DNA of 64,000 nt from an uncultured Massilia sp. (GTDB taxonomy: Bacteria; Pseudomonadota; Gammaproteobacteria; Burkholderiales; Burkholderiaceae_D): assembly GCF_913773735.1 (NCBI RefSeq), contig NZ_CAJYEB010000023.1:434001-498000 (forward strand). The letters run 5' to 3'. This document shows positions 1 through 7,976 of this stretch, one piece after another; positions within the stretch are counted from its first letter, which is position 1, and each line of letters starts with the position of its first letter. Under the pieces are notes generated by a model, which was not told the DNA's origin, made no database searches, and was given only the letters and a program-made list of their open reading frames with translations. A program made the position numbers and the translations under genes.

Positions 1-171
1 AGCCAAATTGCTATAGCTGAGAACCGAGTGACCAGCCGCTCACAACCCTTTTTAACCTGGGAGAATGTGATGCGCTATTCCCTACGCCCTGTTCAAGGCT
101 CTCTTCGAGTCATTTCCCGGCGCTCCATCCCCTACGCATTCTTCCATCCCGACAATGTGGAGGTATTCTGA
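1..171 (+). CDS. C-terminal end of a phage protein (partial)
   Basis: The frame is open from the first base and ends in TGA at 169-171, giving 56 residues that end in HPDNVEVF. The stop overlaps the ATG of the next gene (TGATG), the same junction used by the following gene pair, so it fits as the last part of an upstream late phage gene. An internal ATG at 70 preceded by GGGAGA could instead start a 33-residue peptide. I do not recognise the family; the rest lies left of the window. Confidence 0.55.
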   Translation, partial: SQIAIAENRVTSRSQPFLTWENVMRYSLRPVQGSLRVISRRSIPYAFFHPDNVEVF

Positions 172-1853
172 TGGACCCGATAAACTATAGTCAACTTCTT
201 CCATCTATCGATCTAGGCCAGAGCTTGCTGAGCGGCCTACAGGCTGGCGCTGCGCTGGCGGAAATTCAGCAACAACGGGGCGCGCGTGATCTAGCTCAGC
301 AGCAGTCTCAGCAGTACGAAAATGATATCGCGGCCGCGATGTTAAACCCCACGCCACAGGCATTCTCGGCGCTGGCACTGAAATACCCCAAACAGCGTGA
401 GGCCATTAAGCAGTCGTGGGATGGCATGTCCGCTGCCGAGCAAAAGGCTGAGGGTGACACCTATGCACAGGTCGCGAGCGCGCTGCAGGCGGGTCGCAAG
501 GACCTTGCGCGAAAAGTACTTCAGGCCCAAATCGATGCACTCAAAAATTCCGGCGTCGACGCCTCTCACTATGAGAATGGCCTGGATATCGTCACGAATG
601 ACCCTAAGAAAGCACTCGGCTATTCCTACTTCGTGCTGTCGCATGTTAACGATCCTAGGAACTTCGCACAAACGTTCGGCACCTTGCAGACTGAACAGCG
701 CACGGCCGACCTAGCGCCGGCCGCGCTGCGCAAGGCCAATGCAGATGCTGGCTCCGCAGAGGCTGATGAATACCTGAAAAACCGGAGTATCGTCGCGCAA
801 ACTGCTGGTTCACTAGCGAAGCCGGGAGTGAAGCTGACTCAGGCGCAGACCATGTTCCGTACGCTCGCGGCGAAAGGCATCATTCCCCAGGATGAACTTC
901 AAGGTTACCTGGACGGCATCCCGACCGATGCTGCCGCGCTGCCGGGCTACCTGCGTCAAGTCCAGGCGCAGGGCCTGTCAGCAGCAGACCAGACGAAGTA
1001 CACGACGCCGACGGCGGACGCGCAACTGCAGGCGGAAACCTCGCGCGCGAACACGGCGGCCAACGTGGCGGGCCAACTGGCCGTTCAGGATCGCATCGCG
1101 GCGCGCCAGGAGGCCGCAGCCAAGGTCAAGGTCGAGCACGGCATTGCCGGCCTGACGGACGAGCAGAACGAGGCGTTGTTCGGCGCGAACGGCGCCGTCA
1201 CCACTGGCCGCCTCGATCCGAACCGCGTGAACAGCAAGACGGCCTCGATCTTCGCCGCCGCCGAACTGAAAAACCCAGGCACGGACTTCGCTCGCATCTC
1301 CAGCGACGTGGCGCGCGACCGTCGAGCGAACACAGAGTTCGCCACCGGCAAGGCGGGCAACTCGATCCGCTCGTTCAACGTCGGAATTTCGCACTTGGAC
1401 ACGCTTGGTCAACTGGCGGACGCGCTTGGCAACAAGGACACGCAGGCCGTGAACCGCATCGGCAACTACTTCGCCATGCAGACCGGCCTGGCGGCGCCGA
1501 CCAACTTCCAGGGCGCCAAGAAGATCGTGGGCGACGAAATCGTCAAGGCCATCGTCGGCGCCGGCGGCGGCGTGGCAGACCGCGAGGAGGCGGGGCGCAT
1601 CATCGACGCCGCCAACAGCCCCGCGCAGCTCAAGGGCGCCATCAAGACGGTGCAGGAACTGATGGTCGGCCAACTCGGCGGGCTGGAGCAGCAGTACCGC
1701 ACCACGACCGGCCGCAGCGACTTCGACAAGTACTTGTCGCCGCGTGCGATAGAGATTCGCCGCAGCCATGACGGTAGTGTCCACGCCGCACCTAGTGGCG
1801 GTGGCCACCCGTCGGATATCGACGCGCTGCTCAAGAAATACGGAGGCAAGTGA
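171..1853 (+). CDS. Phage internal virion / ejection-type protein, probable
   Basis: A 560-aa protein with no signal peptide. It is rich in Ala and Gln, mostly helical in appearance, and low in hydrophobic segments. The N-terminus (about residues 1-50) is a Gln-rich helix with the segment LLSGLQAGAALAEIQQQ, a pattern common in structural or ejection proteins of podoviruses. The ATG at 171 has a GGAGG ribosome site at 162-166 region and overlaps the stop of the preceding frame; its own stop overlaps the next ATG. This coupling and the similar character of the next gene argue for a late-gene operon. The exact role (injected protein against minor structural protein) is inferred from context, not from a diagnostic motif. 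Confidence 0.55.
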   Translation: MDPINYSQLLPSIDLGQSLLSGLQAGAALAEIQQQRGARDLAQQQSQQYENDIAAAMLNPTPQAFSALALKYPKQREAIKQSWDGMSAAEQKAEGDTYAQVASALQAGRKDLARKVLQAQIDALKNSGVDASHYENGLDIVTNDPKKALGYSYFVLSHVNDPRNFAQTFGTLQTEQRTADLAPAALRKANADAGSAEADEYLKNRSIVAQTAGSLAKPGVKLTQAQTMFRTLAAKGIIPQDELQGYLDGIPTDAAALPGYLRQVQAQGLSAADQTKYTTPTADAQLQAETSRANTAANVAGQLAVQDRIAARQEAAAKVKVEHGIAGLTDEQNEALFGANGAVTTGRLDPNRVNSKTASIFAAAELKNPGTDFARISSDVARDRRANTEFATGKAGNSIRSFNVGISHLDTLGQLADALGNKDTQAVNRIGNYFAMQTGLAAPTNFQGAKKIVGDEIVKAIVGAGGGVADREEAGRIIDAANSPAQLKGAIKTVQELMVGQLGGLEQQYRTTTGRSDFDKYLSPRAIEIRRSHDGSVHAAPSGGGHPSDIDALLKKYGGK

Positions 1854-4333
1854 TGCCCGTCGACCGCGAACAGCTCTACCAAGCATTGCGTAATGCCGAC
1901 GCCGCCGGCGATACGAAGGCCGCTCAACGCTTGGCCGGCTACATCAAGTCATTGCCGGAAAATGACGCCACCGAGATCGAGCAGGGCCACAATCTGTTCG
2001 ACACCCTGGCCGCAATCCCGGGGCACATCAAGGAAGCGGTCACCGGCGACAAGCGGCACACGGCCATCACCGACGCCCTGCCGGACTGGGCCGGCATGCC
2101 CGAGCTGAACTCGTTCAGCATGGCGAGTGCGAAAGCCGGTCTTGGCACGCTGCTGGCCAACCCGGCAGAGACGGTCAAGATCATCCAGTCGAACTTTCCT
2201 GGTGTGCAGGCACGCCAAGACGACAAGGGTAACTACCTGCTGCAGTCGTCGATCGACGGCAAGGAGTACGCGATCAAGCCCGGCTTCCAAGTCAGCGACC
2301 TGCCGCGCGCTCTCGGTGCTATCGCCGCATTCACTCCAGCCGGCCGCGCCACGACCCTCGGCGGCGCCGCTCTCGGGGCTGCTGGCACACAGGCAGCTAT
2401 CGAGGCGACCCAGGCGGCCACCGGCGGGGAGTTCAATCCGGGTGAGGTGGCAGCAGCGGGCGTCGCCGGCGCCGCCGTGCCAGCTGTGGTCAATGCAGTG
2501 CGCGCCGCAGCAGCACCGGCCAGGCAGATCCTACGGCGCGTGCGCGGTGTGAACCCTTCTGCTGCTGCCGAGTCTGCCGCCGCGGTCGACCCGCTGGCGA
2601 CTGCATCGGCCGAGGCTGCTGATGCCGGCGCCGCCACACCTGGTGCGCGGGGTCCAGCTGCGCGCGCGGCCACCGACGCTCCAACGGGCGCCGCTGGCGG
2701 CACGGCACCCTTGGCGGCGGAAGACCTCACCCAGACAGCGCGTAAAGCCGCCGAGGGAGGCTTCGGCAGCAGCCGGGCAAAGCAGGTACTGGCCGAGCAG
2801 GCGTCGCCCGATCCCAAGGTCGTGGGAGCTGCTGAGCGCCTGGGCGTCGATGGTGACCTGCAGGCGGACCACGTCACCACGAACCAGGCCTTCCGCGAGC
2901 TGTCTCAGGCTGCAAAGTCGATCCCAGGGTCGGAAGGCCGCGCCGCTGAACTGGAGGGCCTGCAACGGGTGGCCCAGCGTGCCAACGACCTGATCGAGGA
3001 GATGGGCGGCACGCACGACTTCAGCACCCTTGCCGATAGCGTCAAACACGAATTGACCGGCGTGCATGACCAGCTCAAGGGCCATGCGGACAATTTCTTT
3101 GACGAGATCCGCGCTGCAGTGCCGGCCAAGGCCGAGGCCCCGGCCGAGAACGTACTCGCGATGATAAAGGCGCGCGCCGACGAGCTCGACGGCATGAAGA
3201 ACCTGTCTCCCATGGAGAAGATGATCTTCGCGAAGCTGTCGCCGAAACGGATCATGCAAACCGAGGAGGTGCCGGGCAATCCGCTGATGCCGGGCGCCCA
3301 GTCCGCGACCAAGCGCACTGTACCGGTGACGAAGCAGCCGACCTATGCACTGCTGGACGATGTGCGGCGCGACCTCACCGCGGCGCGCATCCAACGAGCC
3401 GGCCCATTCAAGGACTCGGACAGCCGCCTGATCTCGATGCTCGAGGACGCGCTGAAGAAGGACCAGCGGGCCGTGCTCGATCAGCATGGTATGGCGGCGA
3501 AGTGGGATCTTGCACAGAAGACCGTCGCATCCTATAAAGCCGTTCAGGACGATCTGGGCGCATTGTTCGGCAAGCACTTGGACGAGTCCTTCGTCGGTAA
3601 GATGTCGACGGCCATGAAGGCGCTCCCGGCGGGAGACCCGACCCAGCTTATCAAGTTGCTGAAGTCGGTCCCAGAAAGCATGCGCCAGGAGGTCGTCGCC
3701 TCTGGTCTCAGCACCGCCTTTGGCAAGACTGCGGCCAATGGCCACGTCAGTTTCGGCAAGTTCGCCACCTGGTACGAAGGCCTGCTCAAGAACAAGCAGT
3801 CGCACCTGGCCGTTATGACCCATCTGCCGCCCGGGGCGCGCAAGCAGCTCAGCGACCTGTACCGCGTTTCCAAGGGCATCAGCGCAGCCACGCGCGAGCG
3901 CATAACGACGGGCCGCCTCAACGCCATCAAGGACGATCTGAAGCCGATCGACAACTTCACTGGACGCCTCTACAAAACTGCACGCGAGTCTGCAGTTGGC
4001 GCCACTGTGGGCACAACGGTCGGCTGGGCCCTTGGTCCAGGCGCGGGCGCTGCGGTTGCGTCGGCGCTTTCCAAGGGAGCTAAGCCCGAGGCTATCAAGG
4101 CGGTCGACAAGCTGCTGACTTCACCCGAGTTCATCGAGTTGGCTCGGAAGACAGCGCATGGCGTGCGGACTGAACAACAGGGAGCAATCCTCCGTTTTGT
4201 ACAATCTCCGGGATGGAGACGCTTTGCGCACGTGATGAAGATGCCAGGTAGTGCGACGGCATCCCAGCGTTGGGTTACGCAGGCCCTCCAGGCAGAGCGA
4301 GTGCGGGAAGAACAAGACCAGCCGCATCCTTAA
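1853..4333 (+). CDS. Large phage structural / DNA-ejection protein, probable
   Basis: An 826-aa protein starting at the ATG at 1853 (GGAGG at 1842-1846); a GTG at 1850 is the less likely start. Residues 1-35 form a compact motif (EQLYQALRNADAAGDTKAAQ) seen at the N-terminus of many podovirus virion proteins. Residues 150-240 contain Ala/Gly-rich hydrophobic stretches that could contact membrane, followed by an Ala/Pro-rich linker (about 225-290) and a long helical C-terminal half. A second Gly/Ala hydrophobic stretch lies near residues 710-740. Size, position after another virion-like gene and membrane-active stretches fit an internal virion protein delivered with the DNA, similar in type to gp16-class proteins. 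No lytic transglycosylase motif was obvious. Family call is inference. Confidence 0.55.
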   Translation: MPVDREQLYQALRNADAAGDTKAAQRLAGYIKSLPENDATEIEQGHNLFDTLAAIPGHIKEAVTGDKRHTAITDALPDWAGMPELNSFSMASAKAGLGTLLANPAETVKIIQSNFPGVQARQDDKGNYLLQSSIDGKEYAIKPGFQVSDLPRALGAIAAFTPAGRATTLGGAALGAAGTQAAIEATQAATGGEFNPGEVAAAGVAGAAVPAVVNAVRAAAAPARQILRRVRGVNPSAAAESAAAVDPLATASAEAADAGAATPGARGPAARAATDAPTGAAGGTAPLAAEDLTQTARKAAEGGFGSSRAKQVLAEQASPDPKVVGAAERLGVDGDLQADHVTTNQAFRELSQAAKSIPGSEGRAAELEGLQRVAQRANDLIEEMGGTHDFSTLADSVKHELTGVHDQLKGHADNFFDEIRAAVPAKAEAPAENVLAMIKARADELDGMKNLSPMEKMIFAKLSPKRIMQTEEVPGNPLMPGAQSATKRTVPVTKQPTYALLDDVRRDLTAARIQRAGPFKDSDSRLISMLEDALKKDQRAVLDQHGMAAKWDLAQKTVASYKAVQDDLGALFGKHLDESFVGKMSTAMKALPAGDPTQLIKLLKSVPESMRQEVVASGLSTAFGKTAANGHVSFGKFATWYEGLLKNKQSHLAVMTHLPPGARKQLSDLYRVSKGISAATRERITTGRLNAIKDDLKPIDNFTGRLYKTARESAVGATVGTTVGWALGPGAGAAVASALSKGAKPEAIKAVDKLLTSPEFIELARKTAHGVRTEQQGAILRFVQSPGWRRFAHVMKMPGSATASQRWVTQALQAERVREEQDQPHP

Positions 4334-4363
4334 AATACGGCACATTACTGCCTGGGCAGCTAG

Positions 4364-4801
4364 TCAGCCCGGGCAGTTCTCTGCCATCCAGCGTTTACCT
4401 AACACCCCAGTAATGCACGGCCCCCAAGGTCCCTTGTAGCCGTCATCGGATCGCGGTCCTGAGTAGATGCCGCCGCCCGGTCCTGAGTACAACCCGCCTC
4501 CAGGGCCGCGATACAGACCTCCGCCAGGTCCTGCATACATTCCACCGCCCGGTCCGCTATAGAGTCCGCCTCCAGGCCCCTGCGACAGACCTCCGCCGGG
4601 ACCGTGCGACTTGCCGCCACCAGGCCCATATGATAGGCCTCCGCCGGGACCGTGGGAGCAAGATCCTCCAGGCCCCGAGTACCCGCGACACTCGGCAGTA
4701 TCGCTTTCGTCCGAATTGGCATGAGCCGGCGACATCGTAGTGGCAATGGCCAGTACAGCGACAGCGATCGATCGGGATAAAGTGCGGAAGTGAGGAAGCA
4801 C
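4364..4801 (-). CDS. Exported Gly-Pro repeat protein (GPGGG octapeptide repeats)
   Basis: A 145-aa protein read against the phage late genes. The start is GTG at 4801 with GGAG six bases upstream. Residues 1-29 form a signal peptide with cleavage after AHA. Residues 40-120 are about ten near-perfect octapeptides of the form GPGGG-L/M/I-Y/S-x, broken only at the edges by SCSH and KSH variants. The C-terminal 25 residues are unique and contain two cysteines (PCITGV and ENCPG), with two more cysteine codons near the start of the mature protein, so disulfides are possible. It sits just after the last virion gene, a usual place for a lysogenic-conversion cargo gene. I do not recognise a function; it could be a surface or secreted structural protein. 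Confidence 0.7.
   Translation of the reverse strand: MLPHFRTLSRSIAVAVLAIATTMSPAHANSDESDTAECRGYSGPGGSCSHGPGGGLSYGPGGGKSHGPGGGLSQGPGGGLYSGPGGGMYAGPGGGLYRGPGGGLYSGPGGGIYSGPRSDDGYKGPWGPCITGVLGKRWMAENCPG
4450..4685 (-). repeat. 24-bp coding tandem repeat of the GPGGG protein
   Basis: About ten imperfect copies of a 24-bp unit, each encoding GPGGG plus three residues. Wobble positions differ between copies, so the repeat is held at protein level and is not a fresh duplication. Confidence 0.75.
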
Positions 4802-5358
4802 AGACGTCTCCGAAATGGTTGCTCGGCAACAAGATACTACATCAAGGATCTGACGGCAGAGTATCTAAAGTAGGCTTGTTTAGAGCCATGTGGTACCCGG
4901 CTTAGCTCCTGTTTCTCTGGAAGCTTGGAAATGCTGTGACTCGCGCATGAGAGAAATTATTCAAGTCCGTAAAGAAGGATGTGATCGGTAATGCGCGCTT
5001 GCGTAAGAGAGGAATCACTCCGCACCGGCGGTCGAGCTTCAGTCTAAATAACTACGGAAAACCTGAAAAAACATGAAATCGCCATTGGAGTTTGGATGTG
5101 CAGTGTTTCACTAAAGTATTGAAAAGTGCTGTCTCAATTTTGTCAAAACTGTATTCAAGGCATAGGACGCTCAATCAAGGTCGAGCGCCATACAGGCGGT
5201 GAAGGAGTGTTACGGCGCCAGGAAGTGCTATACGAGCCTTATCTAGTTTGGATGAGCGAAGGGCGCTTCACATCGGCTAGCTTCGAGCGTGTACAGGTCG
5301 AGGGGCACATGGTGAACTATGCGCAGTATTGGCTGTGCATGATCGAACCACGACTACC
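4802..5358. other. Stretch with no confident gene
   Basis: About 560 bases that are richer in A+T than the flanks. A plus-strand frame from GTG 5126 to 5362 would encode 78 residues (ending MVNYAQYWLCMIEPRLP) but has no ribosome site and matches nothing I know; it may be a remnant or chance. I see no repeats or RNA gene here. Confidence 0.4.
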
Positions 5359-5934
5359 CTAATCAGGGATGTACGCCGCATCCTTCCGGACGTTCCATGC
5401 CTTGCCGACCTTGATCGGCCGCGGAGAGATCCGTCCGTCGTGGACCCACCGCAAAAGAGTATTAGCGCTGGGGGCATGCTCGCCAAGGAGCAGCGCGGCC
5501 CAAAACTGGAGCGGGACGAACCGTGGCAACCCGATCATGTCTTCAGGCAGAAGGTGCATGGAACCATGCGGCGGTGGCCGCGTTTGAGCAGAAGATTTCT
5601 GAGTCTGCATCTCCGCACGGTTTTTCAAGACCCACTCGACAAGCGATTCCTTCGGCTTGGCTGGCTTCGTGGCGGGTTCCTTACCTGGCGTGGGCTTGCG
5701 TTTGGCCGTTGTACAAACGTACGTCGACGCGCCACTTGGTGGAAGCGGGGGGACTGGGGGCGCATCGCCTGTCCTAAGTTTCGACCAATACCCTCGGGCA
5801 GGCCTTGGCACATCCAATGCGAAGCATGCCTTTCGTATGTCTCCTTCCGTCAGATCATACTTGCGCGCCACCATGCCGACGCCTTTCGACCAGACGTCAC
5901 GGTAAAGCTCCTCTCGATCTAAGATCACGTCCAT
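5359..5934 (-). CDS. Two-domain DNA-binding protein: helix-turn-helix plus excisionase-like C-terminus
   Basis: A 191-aa protein; the ATG at 5934 is chosen because homology-like sequence begins there, although an upstream in-frame start exists. Residues 3-48 match a recurrent small domain with the pattern REELYxxVWS...VARKYDLTEGDIRKAC...VPRPARGYWSK, thought to be a helix-turn-helix. A Pro/Lys-rich linker follows (about 55-95). Residues 135-191 resemble phage excisionases (Exc family): PLQFWAALLLGEHAPSANTL, then RWVHDGRISPRPIKVGKAW. The pairing suggests a recombination-direction or regulatory factor. It is divergent from the gene at 5960 with a 25-bp gap, so both promoters must overlap. Family calls come from pattern recognition. 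Confidence 0.65.
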   Translation of the reverse strand: MDVILDREELYRDVWSKGVGMVARKYDLTEGDIRKACFALDVPRPARGYWSKLRTGDAPPVPPLPPSGASTYVCTTAKRKPTPGKEPATKPAKPKESLVEWVLKNRAEMQTQKSSAQTRPPPHGSMHLLPEDMIGLPRFVPLQFWAALLLGEHAPSANTLLRWVHDGRISPRPIKVGKAWNVRKDAAYIPD

Positions 5935-5959
5935 AGTTTCAATCCAATAGGAGGTAACG

Positions 5960-6220
5960 ATGACTGGTGAAGAAAGGGACATCCTGAAAGCGATTTTACA
6001 GAAGCTGACAGAGCGATCAATCCCGGTCGAGGTTGACCTATGGGACACCGAGCACATCGCCGCCTACCTGAAGCGGTCCTATACCACCGTGCGTGACAAG
6101 ATCATCGTTCGGCTAGATTTCCCGAAGCCGATCAAGATCAATCCTACTCAGGAACGATCGCACCCGCTGTACAAGGCGCGTGAGGTAATCCGCTGGGCCG
6201 AAGGCCTGCAAGAGAAATAG
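5960..6220 (+). CDS. AlpA/excisionase-like small DNA-binding protein
   Basis: An 86-aa protein with a consensus ribosome site (TAGGAGGT) nine bases before ATG. Residues 28-80 look like a MerR/AlpA-type winged helix-turn-helix: an N-terminal strand, HIAAYLKRSYTTVRDKIIV as the helix-turn-helix, a Pro-containing wing (FPKPIKI) and a C-terminal helix REVIRWAEGL. Such proteins act as excisionases or as activators of integrase genes. It is divergent from the Exc-like gene. No integrase gene follows, so its partner is not in view. Confidence 0.7.
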   Translation: MTGEERDILKAILQKLTERSIPVEVDLWDTEHIAAYLKRSYTTVRDKIIVRLDFPKPIKINPTQERSHPLYKAREVIRWAEGLQEK

Positions 6221-6224
6221 AAAA

Positions 6225-6240
6225 GCCGGGTTGCCCCGGC
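6225..6240 (-). terminator. Rho-independent terminator on the minus strand
   Basis: Perfect 6-bp stem GCCGGG/CCCGGC with a 4-base loop; on the minus strand it is followed by TTTTC. It lies 43 bases after the stop of the 39-aa gene at 6283-6402 and also faces the end of the gene at 5960-6220. Confidence 0.6.
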
Positions 6241-6282
6241 CTGCTGGCGGTTGCCACGGTTATAAGGCCGAAGCCTCTTTAG

Positions 6283-6402
6283 TCACTCGATTAGGTGAAC
6301 GATGCAGTACAGCGAGCCGTAGTAGATCAGCTTAGCGGCGTCATTGCTGACGAAAGGGATGCCGTGGTGCTGGAAAGTGTAGATTGGATTTGCGTGGCGC
6401 AT
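6283..6402 (-). CDS. 39-residue hypothetical protein
   Basis: A small frame starting ATG at 6402 behind a full AGGAGGT ribosome site with ideal spacing, encoding MRHANPIYTFQHHGIPFVSN followed by DAAKLIYYGSLYCIVHLIE. A terminator follows on the same strand and a 7-bp inverted repeat precedes it, so it looks like a complete transcription unit. The C-terminal half is hydrophobic with two tyrosines and a cysteine. Function unknown; a phage-type regulatory or accessory peptide is possible. Confidence 0.55.
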   Translation of the reverse strand: MRHANPIYTFQHHGIPFVSNDAAKLIYYGSLYCIVHLIE

Positions 6403-6420
6403 AGCGACCTCCTGATTGAC

Positions 6421-6438
6421 CAACGTATGATTACGTTG
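6421..6438. promoter_or_regulatory. Inverted repeat upstream of the 39-aa gene
   Basis: CAACGTA-TGAT-TACGTTG, perfect 7-bp arms, centred about 27 bases before the start codon. Its place suggests an operator. Confidence 0.45.
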
Positions 6439-6526
6439 CCATATATTTACAATGGAGGCCGCAAATAACGCCGATAAGGCCCGAAAAGGAGACTTTTTAT
6501 CGACCAGGCGCTCGGATCGCCGTTAT

Positions 6527-7105
6527 TCAAATCGAGGGGGGAGGCTTCACGATGCCGAGAATATTGGCACGCGAGACGGCGAAACGGCGGGCCAACTCGC
6601 TTACGGAAACTCCGGCTGCGTGATCGGCCACGATCTGGCGGCGCTGTTCGTCGTTGGTCTTAGAAGGGCGGCCCAAGGTCTTGCCCTCAGCCTTCGCACG
6701 GGCCAATCCCGATTGCGTGCGCTCCACCAACAGATCACGCTCCATTTCGGCTACGGCCGCGAGCATGGTCAGCATCATCTTGCCGGCCGCGCTGGTGAGG
6801 TCGAGCTTGCCCAACTGCAGAACAATGACCTCAATGCGGCGCGCGGCCAGCATCTTGATCGTGGCGCCGACATCCTGTGCATCGCGGCCGAGGCGATCCA
6901 GCTTCGTCACCACAAGGGTTTCGCCGTCGCGGACTTGGCCGAGCATCTTTGCGAACTGCGGACGTTGCAGCGCCGAGACCTTGCCCGACACGCCCTCATC
7001 CGCAAACCAGTAGTCGACCTGATAGCCGGCGCTCTCGATCTCGCGGCGCTGGTTCTCCGTGGTTTGCTCTTTGGTGCTGACGCGGCCGTATGCGAAGGTT
7101 GCCAT
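6527..7105 (-). CDS. Serine recombinase (resolvase/invertase family)
   Basis: A 192-aa protein of usual length for small serine recombinases. Residues 1-140 are the catalytic domain: the nucleophile Ser lies in YGRVSTKEQ (about residue 10), followed by the VVTKLDRLGRDAQD segment with the conserved Arg residues and the E-helix segment MLTMLAAVAEMERDLLVERT. Residues 145-190 form a C-terminal helix-turn-helix (GRPSKT, then VSVSELARRFAVSRANILGIV). It would cut and rejoin DNA at a two-site synapse, as in transposon or plasmid resolution or phage DNA inversion. Directly upstream, 7131-7231 holds repeated motifs that fit a res/cross-over region. No transposase or invertible segment flanks it, so its target is unknown. 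Confidence 0.9.
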   Translation of the reverse strand: MATFAYGRVSTKEQTTENQRREIESAGYQVDYWFADEGVSGKVSALQRPQFAKMLGQVRDGETLVVTKLDRLGRDAQDVGATIKMLAARRIEVIVLQLGKLDLTSAAGKMMLTMLAAVAEMERDLLVERTQSGLARAKAEGKTLGRPSKTNDEQRRQIVADHAAGVSVSELARRFAVSRANILGIVKPPPSI

Positions 7106-7130
7106 GTTGTTATCCCCGGTGTGTTCCGAC

Positions 7131-7231
7131 TGTTAGAAAACGGTGTCATAATATACCAGGCTGTTAGAAAGTGCAATGGCTATATTTCTGACATTGATTA
7201 TCGTTGCTTTGTGTTGATGTTAGAAAACGGT
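7131..7231. repeat. Res-like repeat region upstream of the serine recombinase
   Basis: TGTTAGAAAACGGT occurs identically at 7131-7144 and 7218-7231. A shorter copy TGTTAGAAA lies at 7162-7170 and a near-inverted TTTCTGACA at 7185-7193. The arrangement of repeated half sites just upstream of a small serine recombinase gene is typical of res sites. Confidence 0.55.
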
Positions 7232-7312
7232 CGTTTTTTGACGGGATGTCGGTCTGAAATTGGACGCACTTCGATGGACTCAAAACTGAGCCGACCAACC
7301 GCCGCAAAAGTG

Positions 7313-7333
7313 CGGTGGTCAAGTTGACCACCG
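7313..7333. promoter_or_regulatory. Near-contiguous palindrome (10-bp arms)
   Basis: CGGTGGTCAA, one base, then TTGACCACCG. Further GACCACC/GGTGGTC and GCGGTGG/CCACCGC pieces lie within 60 bases on both sides. It lies between the recombinase and DUF4224 genes and could be an operator or recombination site. Confidence 0.4.
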
Positions 7334-7388
7334 TTGGCCACCGCAATTTTACTGCGGCTAGCGACCACCCCAAAAATGGGGCGGCTGA

Positions 7389-7598
7389 TCATATGATGCG
7401 TGCTGGCGGCTTCCAGGCTTTCGGCGTCTCGGCCACGTCTCGCTTGCCCTCGATCGCCACACGGGCGACGACCGGCTTTCCGCACGCGTTCACGTGAAAG
7501 GGTAAGCCCATGCGGCGCAGCGCCTCGATCTGCTTCGATTTCATTTTCCGGCCGGTCAGGGTCGCGAGTTCTTCCTGGGTGAGAAACATGTCCGACAC
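7389..7598 (-). CDS. DUF4224-type small phage protein
   Basis: A 69-aa protein starting at GTG 7598 with AGGAG six bases upstream. Residues 5-45 carry the pattern LTQEELATLTGRKMKSKQ, then ALRRMGLPFHVNACGKPVV, which matches the small DUF4224 domain found near prophage integrases. Its biochemical role is not known. Its usual neighbour, a tyrosine integrase, is absent here. Confidence 0.7.
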   Translation of the reverse strand: MSDMFLTQEELATLTGRKMKSKQIEALRRMGLPFHVNACGKPVVARVAIEGKRDVAETPKAWKPPARII

Positions 7599-7633
7599 GA
7601 AGGCTCCTATATTGCCGAGTGGAGGGCACCAGC

Positions 7634-7876
7634 TCAGCTCGAGGACGCGCGCAGTTTGGTCGCGACGATCTCGGCGATTTCCTCGGCCAGGGTCTTTACT
7701 TCGGTTCCGGGAACTACAGGAGCAAGGCCGGTTGCCCCTTCTAGAATTGCGATGATTTCTGCGTGGAGGCTATGCCCTCGCTCTTTGGCTTGCGCAGTAA
7801 GTCGGTCCCGCAATACATCAGACATGCGCAGGGGGTATGGAGTTATCGAAGGCGGGCGCGTCATGTCACAGAGCAT
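7634..7876 (-). CDS. Arc-like ribbon-helix-helix DNA-binding protein
   Basis: A protein of about 80 aa (ATG 7876; a second ATG at 7864 is equally possible, and neither has a strong ribosome site). The segment ITPYPLRMSDVLRDRLTAQAK, then RGHSLHAEIIAIL, is the beta strand plus two helices of the Arc/Mnt repressor fold. The C-terminal 35 residues form an acidic helix (TLAEEIAEIVATKL) that may mediate oligomerisation. An in-frame ATG at 7927 is rejected because it would put the operator palindromes inside the gene. It is divergent from another Arc-like gene, with two palindromes between them, so the pair probably represses one or both promoters. Confidence 0.75.
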   Translation of the reverse strand: MLCDMTRPPSITPYPLRMSDVLRDRLTAQAKERGHSLHAEIIAILEGATGLAPVVPGTEVKTLAEEIAEIVATKLRASSS

Positions 7877-7900
7877 ATGAGTCTTTTTTGGCTCACGCAA

Positions 7901-7947
7901 CGAGTCATTTATTGACTCGGTAGTCAAAGTGAGTCACTATTTGACTC
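7901..7947. promoter_or_regulatory. Paired palindromic operators between divergent Arc-like genes
   Basis: Site 1 is CGAGTCA-TTTAT-TGACTCG at 7901-7919. Site 2 is GAGTCA-CTATT-TGACTC at 7931-7947. Centres are 29 bases apart, close to three helical turns, and both use the same half site with a 5-base spacer. Looser GAGTC-like pieces occur at 7878-7893 and 7921-7926. This is the layout expected for cooperative ribbon-helix-helix repressors. Confidence 0.7.
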
Positions 7948-7976
7948 GTACTCCTACAAACTTCCCGGTGAAAACA

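Noticed and set aside
6452-7327. Long plus-strand frame of 291 codons opposite the serine recombinase
   Set aside because: It is a shadow of the recombinase gene, which has catalytic motifs and the res-like upstream region.
7929-7976. Earlier in-frame start for the plus-strand Arc-like gene
   Set aside because: It would translate through the operator palindrome; the Arc fold begins after ATG 7977.
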